The notes beneath the pieces are model-generated. The model was not told the DNA's origin and did not search any database. It worked only from the letters and a program-made list of their open reading frames with translations. Shown in pieces: positions 1 to 11,990 of a stretch of DNA of 64,000 nucleotides. The DNA comes from Neonectria sp. B-13 (Eukaryota; Ascomycota; Sordariomycetes; Hypocreales; Nectriaceae), in NCBI GenBank assembly GCA_002682825.1, contig NOKP01000002.1, positions 6,182,309 through 6,246,308 of the forward strand. Direction: 5' to 3'. The first letter of the stretch is position 1, and each line of letters opens with the position of its first letter. The position numbers were made by a program, and so were the translations under genes.

Positions 1-2
1 AG

Positions 3-2246
3 ATGCGGCAAATATCTGCCACTCTCGATCCTGCGGCAGGAACTCTCCACACTAGCATTGAACCGAAACCCAACGCATCTCCCGGGGTATTGACAGCCCA
101 GAATGAGGGGGAAAATCCGGTTTTGCTTGCTCATCGTCAGGACTTGATGGACTCTGGATGGAATATGGACAAGGCTCAGATTTCAGAACCTCTTGTAGAT
201 GGGTTGAGTAACGAGGATATCTGGCTGCTTGTACGAAGGTTCAACAAGGTGCGTCTTCCTTTTCCCAAGGGGATTACCGCTAATTACTCATGGGAATAGC
301 AAATTTTCCATCTCAAAGAAGCACTAAACCACCCACCACAGGATTTGGATGTCAATGTAAATGAACAGGAAGAGTTCTCGCCGAACAAGCTAAGAGCACA
401 ACTCGAAAGGCTATACATGGGAATAGTACGTAAAGTCATATAGAAATGCCGAGTCCTTTAATGTATAACTGACTGCTTTCAAGCTCGTTGGTATACTGGC
501 ATTTGTGCAGCACGTTGCAAGGCTTCGTTCTTGGCGCGAACCGAGACGAACAGCGTCCTTCTGCCTCGTAGGTGAAGCTCAATTTTGGTTAGAGACTACA
601 CATCACTAATAATACAGGTTTACTTCACTGCCTGGATTTCAGACTGCTTGATGCCGACGCTTTTGATGACATCTATGGCACTGCTTGTTTCGCCAAGGGC
701 TCGAAATATCTTGTTCCCACCTGCACCACTCGCGTTAGTCGACTACGAGACCGGTGGTTTATCGAAACCCCGTGCCGGCATACTTGCATCGACCGACTCT
801 GCAACTGGGGCACCCGAGAACGTCAAGGGTGAAGCCATCGAGAACGAGGCTAGTAACTTCGTAACTGGAATCGCGGCTATAGCCATGAATGTTTTAACCG
901 ACGAGGACCCGCAACACAGCAATGACCAGAAAGGTAGTGAAAAGACCGATGCACTACCGCCGCCGAACAAGCTGGCTACGAAAGTCGCAACTGCAAAGGA
1001 CAAAGCGTCTGGAGTTGACAGACCCTCCCAAGACAAGACAAAAGTCCCCATTGAGAAAGTCATGTGGAGCAAAATGAGACCTCTGATGCACCAAATGTGT
1101 GTTGTTTCAGATACTTGGGAGCGTTGTGCAAAGTAAGTACAGCCATCGTAACTTAAGACGTCGACTGACGAGCAGTCTACTTTCTCCTACGACCCCCTTC
1201 TCGCAAGATATGGACCGATACCGTGTCGCTGGTCTCATACTTCCGATTCTGATATTGTCGACGTTTGTAAAATGTTATACAGTTTATAAAGTCGCTACAT
1301 TTACAGTCGGCCTCGGATTCTTTGGTAATCCCATTCTCATACACACTTGCAACTACTTCAAGCTGCAGAGCTATATAGCCACAGAGTAAGCAGCTGTTAC
1401 CAACGGAAAAGGATCAGTTCTATCACTAATATCGGAAACAGTACCCTATTCAAAAGATCTCCTACGAACGCGCAGTTGACAATGACTCTTCTGCGGCTCG
1501 GCGAAGCTCACGGAACTCCTCTTCCACCACCCCCTTGTCCCCAAGGGCCGCCCCCTCACCAACCTCACGAACTCACAGATGATGTTCTTGGTGCATGCAG
1601 TGGCGACCATCCGCTAGGTGCGACGGAGAAGGAGATTCGCGAAGCTGTCGAGAAAAGTTCAGGTATGATCAGCGAGGCTGGCGGGGATGATCATGAAGTA
1701 GCATCATCTGGCAGCCATGGAAAGGGGCGTAGTAAAGTCCTCGGGGTCATAAAAACCGGTGCCAGAGCAGCTGCAAAAGTTGTCATTGGTGTGGACAAGA
1801 TGCGAGCGAAAGCTGGGATTGAGTCTGCGAAGACCCGTCTGGGCGCTGCTTCCGTCCCAGGAGAGCCACCAATTTCCGGCCCTGTAGAGTTCAAGGGCCA
1901 ATATGGTGGAGAGCAGGGCTTCTTTTACATCACCACGGACTCTGCATCCCCTTCTCTTTGCTTCTCTACAGAGTCGTCCCAGGACAACTCACATGATGTG
2001 ATTCCTCAAAGGCTACAACCCACTTGGGTCATCCCTATTGCGAACATTACAGAGCTGAATAAATTCTCTGGATATGGCGCAAAGGCGAAGCTTCTTGCGG
2101 GATGGGCGTTAGAAGGCAAGATTTTGGATGGCATTGAGATTGTTGACAGACAGCGCCATACCACGTTGATTACTTCTATCCCGCACAGGGACGAGTTGTT
2201 CAATCGACTCTGTGCAATTGGCAGTCAGAAGTGGGAGGTATGGTGA
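3..2246 (+). CDS. DUF3292 family protein, multi-exon
   Basis: Several exons join into one protein with the hallmarks of the fungal DUF3292 family. The N-terminal part has GWNMDKAQI followed by LSNEDIWLLVRRFNK. The first intron is 249-299 and restores RRFNK-QIFHLKEAL. Further introns (about 416-480, 569-618, 1130-1173) lead through a hydrophobic segment (VYFTAWISDCLMPTLLMTSMAL) and a second one (VAGLILPILILSTFV), so it is probably a membrane protein. The C-terminal exon holds VEFKGQYGGEQGFFYIT and WVIPIANITELNKFSGYGAK and ends at 2246. The join near 1385-1415 is odd: the frame is restored only by removing 31 bases, which is short for an intron, so this could be a one-off frameshift. The true start may lie upstream of the window. 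The function of the family is unknown. Confidence 0.75.
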
Positions 2247-2740
2247 AAGGTGGGATTTCATCAGGTACTATTCCAACAAAAGCTGTAGAGAGCATCCTAA
2301 AGCGGTGACAGAAAAGCTTAGATAGTTAGAGATGTAGTTGATTAACCGGTTTCACCCCTTGAAGGCAAATTGAATGATGAGGGATAGCTGTGGAGTGGAT
2401 ACGGTGTGTTTGGAAATATGGGATAATCTACTTAGGGATATATTATTTTAATATGCCTCATGGCAGGGTTTATACAAATCCTCGCAGAGAAAAAAGACAT
2501 CATATAGTAGCGATGATTCCCCGGTCACTACCGACCCGAGTACTAATTCGCTGCTTCTCAGCCTGACCAGAGACAGCAGACGGAATCCCGTTTTTCTGAG
2601 AGCTATGGTCGTATGTGTTGGGAAGGTCTGAAAGTGTTGCTTATATTCTCATGCTGCTCCTGCCGAATGCCTGACTCCGATAAAAAGACACAATCTCGCG
2701 AATGAAGTATCATCGCTGCTGCATGTGTTGATCCTGCTCC
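2247..2740. other. intergenic, no gene seen
   Basis: No reading frame with recognisable similarity is present between the DUF3292 gene and the hydrolase relic. The stretch presumably holds the two 3' ends, because the genes converge. Confidence 0.5.
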
Positions 2741-3673
2741 TTAACCCATGCATAATCACCTCTTTCCATGTCTGCAAAAGGACCTGGGCCAAGCGACTCC
2801 AAACACGCCTGGAAACTCATGGCCAACTCCCTCCAACAACCCATACTAAGAGTTCGGCAATCCTTTCGCCAGAGCCTCGCCGTGCCTCACGCAAAAGTAC
2901 TGGTTATGAGCCGCTTGAATCGCGATAGCCGGCCTCGTGATGTCCTTGAGAATCTCCACGTCCGGACGTCCAGCAAAGGCCGCCGCCCCGTGGCTAGGGC
3001 CCTCCCAGTACAGCATCCCGGCCCGCATCTCTCGATCCGTGATCCGGGCAACGAGCACTTCGTCCCGTCCTGTCCTCTTTGCTTGGTTGCGTTGCAAGAG
3101 CGTCGCGCAGTTCCATGTCGTAGTCAATGTACTCCTGCCTAATGTTGCCAAACCCTATCGAGGGCATTCCCAGGTCAACTCCCGCTTTCAGGGGCACCTC
3201 CTCACTCGCACTGGGAGAAGCGGACAGCAGCGTCAAACTCCTGGCTTGCCGCGATATTCTGGCGGCTCCCAGGCTGGCACCGACAAGATGAAACCCTTTA
3301 GTCGGCAGTTCCAGGTGATCAACCAGCTCCTCGATGACCCCAGCCATGTCGAACAGAGTGTAGCCGGCAGAAACTGGAAACTCGGTCGAAAGCCCTTGCC
3401 CCGGGGGTCGAAGCGGATAAAATAGCGCCGGCTCTGAGCGGGGCTGGAAAGCCGCATCATGTCCTCATACCACTCAAGCATGGAGCCGGCGTGGCCTGGA
3501 ATGAGGATGACGGCCGGGTCGTTCGAGTCGCCGAAGTTCTGGTCGCAGAGCCGAACCCCGTTTGCGAAGGTGACGAAGAGCTCCGGAGACGCGTCTATTT
3601 TCCGATAAAGCTGGAACGATATTGAGTTTAGAGAAGTCCAGGTGCTTACGGCTGAGATGCTAAGAATGCGCAT
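2741..3673 (-). pseudogene. alpha/beta hydrolase pseudogene
   Basis: The start at 3673 opens a frame with VRLCDQNFGDSNDPAVILIPG and FDPRG, typical of alpha/beta-fold hydrolases of the aclacinomycin-methylesterase-like group. The frame then breaks. Near 3402 one base is missing and the next part (QGLSTEF, GVIEELVDHLEL, HLVGASLG with the nucleophile-elbow serine) is in another frame. After GASLG the text jumps straight to RSLTLLSASPS, as if a short piece were deleted. Near 3090 a further one-base shift leads to the third part (DREMRAGMLYWEG, ITRPAIAIQAAHNQYF). A TAG stop at about 2846-2848 precedes a GVGHEFP stretch that carries the expected catalytic histidine. Two frameshifts, a likely deletion and a stop make this non-functional. 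Confidence 0.75.
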
Positions 3674-4246
3674 TTATGCTGGGAGCAGGTCTCTGCTAAT
3701 ACCCAGCTAGGTAGTAATCAACAAGCTAACTTTCCTTAAGCTTTGTCTCGAGAAAGAAAGAGTGAGGTCTAGGCGAGCGTAGAGATTAGAGGTTCCTTGA
3801 ATTGAAACGAAATAGACTGACTTGTTGCAATGAGGTTAAGACATTGATTGAAGGTTAAAGACTACAGTAAAGGCGGCAACATGCTAGATTAAATACATGA
3901 GGTAGGCTTCCCACCTTTAGGGTCGGCCTAATAGATGCGCCGAAACCCGCATCTCAACATGACTTGGTAACTGTGTTCTTATGAACTATCCGCATAGTGG
4001 AATATTAACATGTCTGGCCGTCTTGAAAGAACCCTGGTGCTGTAAGTGAGTCTACCTTGGGTTGTGCTTTGAATTGTCAATAGTTATTCAAGACGTGTGG
4101 TGAATGATGAGTACTCAGCAGTAGCCTAGTTCCATGTTTCTGTGATTTTTAATAATATCATATGCCTTGCTTTAAGACCCTTAGGCAGTAGCCACGCGGA
4201 AAATTATTGAAACTTTCCATCTGCCTTCATGGACTTCTGAGCCTTT
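3674..4246. other. intergenic, AT-rich
   Basis: No coding frame is recognisable. The region lies upstream of the hydrolase relic and downstream of the P450 relic, and may hold their former promoter and terminator. Confidence 0.4.
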
Positions 4247-6177
4247 CTAGACCTCCCCGTCGCCCTTCTGCCAGGGATTCTTTTGTAAAATAGACCGTAA
4301 CAAACCCTCATGGTGCTGAGGTCGCGGTTTAATTGAGGCTCGGAATGGCTTCGGGTGGCTGATAACACCGGGGGTGAACTTGATTGCCGAATCAACCTCT
4401 ATTCTGTCATCAGTACCTTTTCCAATACTGATAACGCCGAGCGACTGAGAGATGTTAAGGAACAGTGCTTGATCAGCTGGAATACGCCCTGGACGAATTC
4501 GGCAACCAAAACCAAAGACGAATTTGTGTGGGTCGGTCTCAGGATCATGGCTTTCAGATGCCAAGAAACGTTCAGGCTTGAAGGTCATGGGCTCCGTGTA
4601 CACAGTGGGATCATGCATAAAATGCCTGCCCAAGTCGTTAGTCTCAAGTTTACAGATCACTGGAGAGATAAAGAACCCACTAAACATTAGGTATAAGCAT
4701 GGCGCCCTTCGGGATTGCATAGCCATCGATTACGTCGGCTTGCGAGCTTGCATGAGGTAATGCCATGGGAACAACGGGATTCCAGCGCAAAGCCTCTTTA
4801 ACCACTGCATCGACGTGGGGCAAATTCTCGCGGTCGGATAGGGAAGGCAGTCGGTCTTGACCCACGGTATTATCGACTTCTTCTTGGGCCTTGCGCTGGA
4901 CCCCCCTCTGGATAAGCGGTCATAGCTAAGAAGAAGCAAGCTATCGAGGAGACAGTCTATCAATACTAGTACTTCGTTTTGGTTCAACGAGAAAGTCCAA
5001 GCATCCAGTGTCAGCTCCCGCTGTATAAAGCGCTATTGCCGACCACTTATTCGTTAGTTTCTCCTCGTCTGATTCATCACCAGCCTCAAGGAAGTTCGAC
5101 TGCAAAGAAGTGTTGCATTTGCTTTGAAATAATTGCTCCTTGACAAATGCATGGAGATTAGGGCGCATCTGTCGGGCAGTACGCTTGAAGGAAGTTCCAG
5201 GAAACCAATCTGGCACGTGTCTCACTGCAAGCTTATCAGAGGAGCACAATCATGCGAAAAGCTCAGGTTAGACTTACAAAAGGGGAAAACATCCACCACC
5301 CATGCTCCGAGAGCAGCGGCGACAGCGAACTGCTCCATGACGTTTCCGACCATATCGACGAGTGGATCCCTGCCGGACGGCTCAGAACGATAGCCGTAGG
5401 CTATCTCCAGAATGATTGAGCCAGCCTCTCTGTGGTATTCAACTATCAGCAGAGCAAGATTGCTTGCTTGAAGGTAACCGACCTTTTGATGTGATCTATG
5501 AGATGATCTGGATCGTCGAGAACAAACAGGAGAAAGTGGCCAACTTCCGCTTCTTGTAAATTGTTGTATTTCCCCGCTGTCGTCTTCGAGCCAATAATGC
5601 GGCTCATGTTCTTACGATAAGTCCGAAATCTTTTTTCCGTACTGAGAAAACGCGAGGGCATCACCCCAGCCGACCCTTTTAAAATGTTGTCAGAATCTGT
5701 GAAGCCTTCCCCAGAAAACAACGCACATGTCGGCGGCGAAGACCTGCTTCAGCCGGGTTGAGTGTGTCAGTAATCTCTTTTCTAACAGCTCTAAGGTGGT
5801 TCTAGCATCATCAATGATGATTAATGTCTAGTCGAACACTGTGATTGAGCTGGTGGGAACTGAGACGAGGAAAATTTATTAGTTTCCTCTCCATGAATCC
5901 ACACTTGAGCTGGAATAATAGATAACGAACCATAGAAATCCTTGTGCTTGAGCCAGTGGTGAGCTTCTAGTACCCCGGGCTTCGGTAGATCGAGCAGATT
6001 GCCGACCAATGGAAGTCCTTTGGGACCGGGGGGTAGAGGATTCTCATCACTATTCCATTTCCCCAGCCATCTGCTGTTGAGGAGTACAAAGAGTAAGAGA
6101 GCGGAGATTGCACTGAATAGAAAGACAACTGATGTCTCCATCGTCTCTGGCCGCTTCCGTAGGTTGAATGAGGACAT
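4247..6177 (-). pseudogene. cytochrome P450 pseudogene (haem cysteine lost)
   Basis: All parts of a microsomal P450 follow in order on the minus strand. They are an N-terminal membrane anchor (VFLFSAISALLLFVLLNSRW), a proline hinge (PLPPGPKGLPLVGNLLDLP), FRTYRKNMSRIIGS, the I-helix start (YTAGADT), the K-helix (EALRWNPVVP), FKPERFL and the haem loop FGFGCRIRPGR. The closest type I know is the O-methylsterigmatocystin-oxidoreductase-like group of secondary-metabolism P450s. It is broken several times. The haem-ligand cysteine of FxxGxRxCxG is arginine (CGT for TGT). The intron donor after AGADT reads GG instead of GT near 5003. A frameshift lies at about 4910 inside the PE-VQRKAQEE stretch. 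An in-frame TAG falls near 5829 and further frame changes occur around 5700 and 5400. It is certainly not an active monooxygenase. Confidence 0.85.
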
Positions 6178-6606
6178 GCACGAGGACCTGGGATGGAATA
6201 GTTCAATTTTATACCATTATGCCATCTAATGCCAACAGCTATGACCTCGAACCCAATGATCACAAAACTATGCCGAGGCATCTTTCTACACTAGGTTGAT
6301 CTCTGTTACTGTACCCAATTTTCCAGGACATGAGAAACCAATCGCAAAAGCCAATCTTGACATCGTTCCAGAAGGAGCATCTAAGTCCAGGGTTGCCGAC
6401 ATGCTTGTTCCAGTCGAACAGGCGGAGAGGTAGGCAAGAAATGATTAGTTATCCTGGAGGCGGAGGTCACGAAGACCCGCGACCGTCAATGGACAGGTTT
6501 CCCAGTGATCAAGGAGGAAGCGGCAGTTCGTAGGCTCCGAAGAGTGTACCTCTCTATGACCAGCGAAGGGGAATAATTGGCATATTCACAGGTGATCTTT
6601 CTTACA

Positions 6607-7317
6607 TTATTCTTCGTCTAAACTACCATCTAGCCATTGGGTCACTGACATGGCAAATAGACAGGTATTAATTTCATCTCCAGCCCGAGCATCAACACCA
6701 AAGGTCCAAGTGCCAGACTTCAGAAACATAGCAAAAATCTGAAAATCAAGTAGGACATCACCGCGGCCACTGCTAGGTAAATAGTCGACCGGAATACCAC
6801 GGCCATCGCGGATGACAAGGTGGGCAGCATCACTCAACCTCATGGCCTTGAACGGTATCGTTATAGACTGGGTTTCGTCACGTTCGCCGTCTGGGTAGAC
6901 GGCAGAGCGGCTAACCGTTAAGGTTGCGTTGATGAGGTCCTTGTCAGAGAAGTCCAGCTCCTTCTTCTTTGATTCAGGGAGGTAGCCGCGAAGATAGACG
7001 AAGAACGTACGGTCACTAGCTAGAGGTCAGCATTATGGCACTGCGGCCTAGACTAAGAACAAGGCATACGCGATAATAGGCGTTGGGGCAATATCAAGAA
7101 ATTCGACTTTGAAGATCTGGTCTTCCTTGGGTACGGGGCCGTACGTGGCGTCACTGTGCCCGGGCACCTTGTTGTTCACAGCGCCCGCCATGTTGTTGCT
7201 GTTGGCTTCGACAAGAGGCACTTGATGGCTGGATGACTGGATAGGTTTTGCTGTAGTCAGGACAGCGGCGCAGAGAGTCAGGACATGCGCGACAATCGAT
7301 TTTATGATTCTCCTCAT
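6607..7317 (-). CDS. small secreted protein, unknown function
   Basis: Two exons (7317-7070 and 7015-6607) join to about 218 residues. The intron ends at the second of two nearby AGs, which gives PIIA-DRTFFVYLRGYLPE without a stop. The start has a clear signal peptide (MRRIIKSIVAHVLTLCAAVLTTAKP, cut probably after TTA). The mature part has the pattern FKVEFLDIAPTPI, NATLTVSRSAVYPDG, an RDGRG segment and a Trp/Phe-rich end. This loosely recalls the beta-sandwich ML (MD-2-related lipid-recognition) fold, but I cannot confirm it. It has no visible lesions, unlike both upstream neighbours. Confidence 0.65.
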
Positions 7318-7416
7318 GAGTAAAAGCCGTTAGGTTAATAAGGGAGAGAGGAGAAAGGTGGAGCTAAGGTCTGAGACAATAAGGACAAGCCTATCAAGAT
7401 AAATGAATGAGCGAAT

Positions 7417-7500
7417 TGTCACGGCCCACGTTGAGACCAGGCGGTCACAACCGGCAGAACTATGACATTCCCAATTTTTCACATGCTACTAATGGTGTGA
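7417..7500 (+). repeat. LTR-like 5' end (TGTCACGGCCC family)
   Basis: The sequence starting TGTCACGGCCCACGTTGAGA and continuing ACCAGGCGGTCACAA-CCGGCAGAA matches, with few differences, the end of the solo LTR at 40195 read on the minus strand. Only about the first 80 bases are clearly alike, and no matching 3' end or target duplication was found, so this is a fragment or a related family. Confidence 0.5.
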
Positions 7501-7739
7501 CTGCGTGTGTATTGTGTAAGCTGGGAACAAGGGGGGAACGGTAAATCCCGAAGGGAATCGCCGTTGTCCCTAGTTGCCTAGTATCTAAGGCGGAAACGTA
7601 GACGGTGTCCGAACGCGGGGCTGACTCTCAGTCCCACCAACAGCTACTAAGATCCTGAACTCCCCCTAACCCTATGAGCTAGACTATATATCTATATCTC
7701 TCTCTTTCTAGCATTATAGCCAACTATAACACTGCTTCT

Positions 7740-8156
7740 TTAAACATCCTCAGCCATTGCAGCTAGTAGAGTATCATAGGCCTCGTTAATATTAGCCCAA
7801 ATTTCAAGATATGGATTTATCTCCTGGTTGCCACTGTTGTAATTAGGGGTTATAACCATCCATCCATGAATCGCATCCAAATTATCGGTAGACCTTACTA
7901 AGGCGTTTGTTGCCAAATTGAAATGAAAATTGGCAGTAATCCACAAGAAACCCTCCCGCACACAAGAATCCACGGCTGTCTGATAAACCTTAACTGGGTC
8001 ACTGGCAGGGCAACCAGGCTCATCTTGGCTCGATCTAGCGAGGTGCACTCCGAGGGCGGCGCTTCGGTTTCGAGCTGCCGCGTCTTGCAGAATAGTTCTA
8101 AGACATATGATCATGTATTCGCCAAGTTTAGGAGATATGCCGGGTTCTAGAACCAT
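7740..8156 (-). CDS. hypothetical protein, 138 aa
   Basis: An ATG-to-TAA frame without introns encodes 138 residues with balanced composition, including VYQTAVDSCVREGFLWITANFHFNLATNAL and a C-terminal WANINEAYDTLLAAM helix. I do not recognise the family. It has no signal peptide or membrane segment. It is divergent from the broken gene at 8304. It may be a genuine small gene or the remnant of a larger one. Confidence 0.4.
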   Translation of the reverse strand: MVLEPGISPKLGEYMIICLRTILQDAAARNRSAALGVHLARSSQDEPGCPASDPVKVYQTAVDSCVREGFLWITANFHFNLATNALVRSTDNLDAIHGWMVITPNYNSGNQEINPYLEIWANINEAYDTLLAAMAEDV

Positions 8157-8303
8157 CTGCCTCGATCATTCTCCATTTTCTGGATAACTCGTTGGTATAC
8201 ATGGTTACTTATCTTCACCTCTTGTCCCATTGCCATACAATTCTTCCCTTTCAACTTGAATCAACATTTTTCTCAAACAGTTACATTGAACCCGGAAATC
8301 AGC

Positions 8304-9950
8304 ATGCCTCTTCAAAGCCCCGTTCAGTCACAGGATGATCTTCAACGCTCCGTATTCATAACGACTGTTCAGGATCCAGCTAACCCGGATGGCTAGATAG
8401 ACTTTGGGTCTCTGCAACTTGGCGTTGGGCAAACCGCCCAAGGTCAAGTCATATCTGTGGTAGGGGTTTTCTCTTTATGTTGTCTCGTACTCTCAAGCTT
8501 CAAACGTCCCTAACAGTTGACTGTCAGGCTATTTACCGCAGCCGTGCTAACCAGATTTGCGATCTGTCTGACCTTGTTGATTTGTCCATAACCAGCAACA
8601 CCGTCATTGAAGTTTCGCTACCTTCCGGCAAGCTTCCGAACCCAGATATTGGGCTTGGGTTTTCAATTCAGATTGTGTCCTGGGGAGCTGCTCCCACCCT
8701 TGCGGGAACTCTGCAACAGAGTCAAGGCCCAGGACAGGCATGGCAAGGTCACTTTGTCATCGTCGACGCAACCGCCCTCAGCACGCTGATATCCCCACCC
8801 GCGACGATCCCACCCGATGTTGAGGCATTTCTCAACATCTCCCCCCTCAGCTCTGATCTTGGCTCTGCGATTGACCAGGCCAAAGAATGGGGTAATGATA
8901 TCTTCCAAGAAGTAAGCACCCGGGGCTCCCTAGGAAGAAAGTTGCTTAACATTTTCGGTCACTTAGATCATGCTACACTCGGTTTCTTCTGAAGGCCAGC
9001 AAGACTTTTTCAAGGACCTTGGTGCACTTGGTTCCTTCTTTGTCAACAAGGACCTGCCGAATGAACAAATCCCTCCTGACTCACCCTTGCTTGGTCCTGA
9101 TGGCCCACTATCGCTGGCCTCAATCCAAGCCAACGATTTGAAGCTGTTCTAACTTATCAGCACACACATAGTGTGCCATGCGCTGAAGTCGGCCGTCTAG
9201 CTCGATCCGATCTATAGAGACAACATCAAGGATCTTGCTAACGAATTTATCCACATGCTTGTCTGCTCGGACGAAGATCTCAACGAAAAAGAACAAGCCT
9301 ATGGCCAGTATATGCCTGTCATCACTCAAATCTCAGCACTTCGTCTCGCGTACTTTGATGCCGCTACTCGCTGCTACCTTGCAGGTTGGGTCAGCTTCTG
9401 CCCTCAAGTTGGCTCATATAACAGCGCCGATGCATTCTCTATGTACGATAAAGTCACCGCCACAGTAACCTCCGATAGTTACAAGGCTCACAGCATCGAG
9501 GTTGACGTTGACGCTACAGCCGAGACCTCTGCGGGTCTATTTACCATCCAACTTGGCGTGCTACATGACAAGCTCGTCTTGCTCAAGCTTTTGGGTGGCA
9601 TAACCACTCAATCTCCTGAGTGGCAGGCTTGCGTTACCGAAATCAATAGCACTATTAGTCAGTTGCAAGACGGTGGCGCCGCGACAGGCTTGTTTGGGCA
9701 AACGAACATCGCAATGCGACCCGAAGACTTTGCGCTGCAGCTTACGCCGAACAACATCTTCAGTGACCAGGAGTTGAATCAACAGTGGACGATGGATTCT
9801 GGAATGCATCATAGTCAGAGCCGCGTGCCAAATCCGACGGAGGAGTATGATTATCGATCCGGGGAGGCGGACACCTATCTCGGGAACGATGCTGAGAGCT
9901 TGGGATTATATACTGAGCCAAGTCCAAGTGAATTGGATCCATCTACATGA
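8304..9950 (+). pseudogene. unknown gene with three in-frame stops
   Basis: One frame runs from ATG 8304 to TGA 9950 if two introns are removed (8460-8527 and 8912-8966, both GT-AG). It is interrupted by TAG at 8394, TAA at 9150 and TAG at 9198. Each stop is one transition away from a sense codon (TGG, CAA, CAG). The encoded text has low-complexity-free, well-behaved composition (for example VSWGAAPTLAGTLQQ, NEFIHMLVCSDEDLNEKEQAY) and an acidic C-terminus. I do not recognise the family. Retention of frame and introns says the gene was real until recently. Confidence 0.6.
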
Positions 9951-10035
9951 GTTATTCTATAGAATACTTTGTTAGTGGAACGCGCACTTCAGTGTAAAGA
10001 CACTACTCAGGAAAATGCAATCCTAACATAGTTAG

Positions 10036-11990
10036 ATGAGCTTAAGAGATAGAGAGGTAGGAGCAGACTCCATCAAGTTTAAGGCATCCATCAGCATAGG
10101 GCGCGAGAGCAGGCTGCAGGCTGCATGGCTCATGATCGTTAGCGCCGACGTGGTCCAGAACCCAGAGTTTATGGCATACGTAGATGGGCTGCTGGCTGTG
10201 GTAAGCCTATGGCCTATATTCATTAATAAGTACTACAACATCATCATGGACGTAAGCTACTAGGCAAAGCTGTCATAGGTGCAGAGCTTGCATCGATATA
10301 GGTGCCTATTGGTATTGCTAACAGTAATGCTACTGTCTATACTTAAGGACTGGTTGTGGGAGGAGATGCTTATGCTGGGGGCAACAATGTGGACAATACG
10401 GGACTAAACGACAAAGGCAAACTGCCAGTACTAGGTCGACCAGGTAGCACTGAGTCATAGGGTGGTTGAGGAGTGCACAGTCGAGATAGTACGGTAGCTT
10501 GGGTCTAGGATGATGGGTCATCAGAAGAGAGTAGTATACTATAGTCCTAGAAGCAGTGCGAGGCAACGGCCGGAGAGATCGGGTGCGATTTCTACCATAG
10601 TTAGCCCGGCAGAAAGGACTGGACGACTAGAATATAGAACGGCTGTGTTTGGATATGCTTGTCGGAATGCCTGATCACAAGTTCAAGCAGAGCCACTACG
10701 ACAGCATTGTGTTGAGCGGGCTAGCCATTATGGCTTTAACGGCGAGGGCAAGTGGATCGAGCCGGCCGAGTACACTCCCAAGTACTCAGGCGTGATTAAA
10801 GTGGCGCGGATGCTGGTGTTGTATCAGTCATACGTCGAGCGGGAGGACGAGGTGGCAGAGAAGATGAAGATTATGGTAGAAGAGCAAGCACGTGAGGAGG
10901 CCGAGGGCATGTATTGCATTGTGCGGAGGAAGTCGCATCGATTCATGACGCAGGTATCAGAGCGGGGTTACGCAACATATATGCGCACGGCTCGATGCTG
11001 TTTTTTGTCACACTGTACCATAAGGGCTTCCGAAGGACGGGGCAGGTAAAGGTGATTCATCGATACTTGCCGCGGGAAGTGAGCGAGCTGTTGGTATAGT
11101 ACATGTGGCTCGTACTGGAGTTTTGGCAGCAAACACAGGGGATTGTAAAACGGGCGGATCGGTGCAGTGCATTTTTATGGGCGGATGAGATCACAAGTCG
11201 GCTGGAGCAGGAGGGAGAAAGGGGACAGAGAGAGCCGCAGGAACAAGAAGAGGAGGATGAGAGAGTGCAAAGGGATATACAACAGCAGCGGCAGAGGCAA
11301 GAGGAAGAGAGCGGCGAAGAGCAGCAGCAGCAAGAGGAAGAGCAGGGGGAGGTACGACGGATCATGCAGAAACACGGCGAGCGTTTGGTCGGCTGCCGGA
11401 TCAACATCATCGCTTGGAGAAACATTGTCATTGCGATTGGAAATCGGTAATTGAGTTTATCAATGGGCCAGGGAGCTGGAGCAGGGTATGACGGCTATGA
11501 GGAGGACGAAGACGTGTTGGACAGCACACCACGGTTCCGGTTGCAGCTGCTCCAGTTGGGCGGCGTGGTCAGCCGATGGGGAGTGCAGGTGATTTGTTTG
11601 ACGGCAACATTGGAGGTTTTCCGCTGCATGAAGCTGCCGAGCATCCGGGTACTGCTGTTTAGCGAACGGACGACGAGAACGAACATCAAGTACCGCGTTG
11701 TTACGGTGGGGGATAGTGGGAACGAAGTGGACAGCGAAGGAGGCAAGGCACAGCGTATGGACGCGTGGGTAGCTAGCAGCAGATTGGCCGATGGCGGCGA
11801 CCAATGCATTGGGACTAGGGATTGATGTTCCGGACATCCGGTTGGTGATACGATACATGCATGCCACGACGGCTGCGCAACTTCGTTACACCCATTTTGC
11901 AGCCCGGGACTTTAAGGTCCGAAGGCTGATGTTGGAGTCGCCCTATATGAGAAGGAGCTTTTTGTTTTGGATTAGAATCCGTGGATAGGG
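10036..11990 (+). pseudogene. relic of a RecQ-type (telomere-linked) helicase gene
   Basis: Degenerate frames on the plus strand carry EYTPKYSGVIKVARMLVLYQ, a coiled, Gln/Glu-rich stretch at about 11210-11355, then helicase signatures. The signatures are VQVICLTATL (motif III, about 11586-11615), ERTTRTNIKYRVV and MAATNALGLGIDVPDIRLVI (motif V, 11791-11850). This combination is typical of the large RecQ-like helicases found next to telomeres in many ascomycetes. Numerous stops and frame changes make it a relic. The Walker A and DEAH parts are not recognisable. The assignment to telomere-linked helicases is by memory of the family, not by search. Confidence 0.6.

Noticed and set aside
7655..7675. 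CCCTAACCCTA as a telomere-like repeat
   Set aside because: Only about one and a half units; within chance expectation.
11103..11454. Gln/Glu-rich ORFs in two frames as separate small genes
   Set aside because: They are overlapping readings of the low-complexity linker of the helicase relic.
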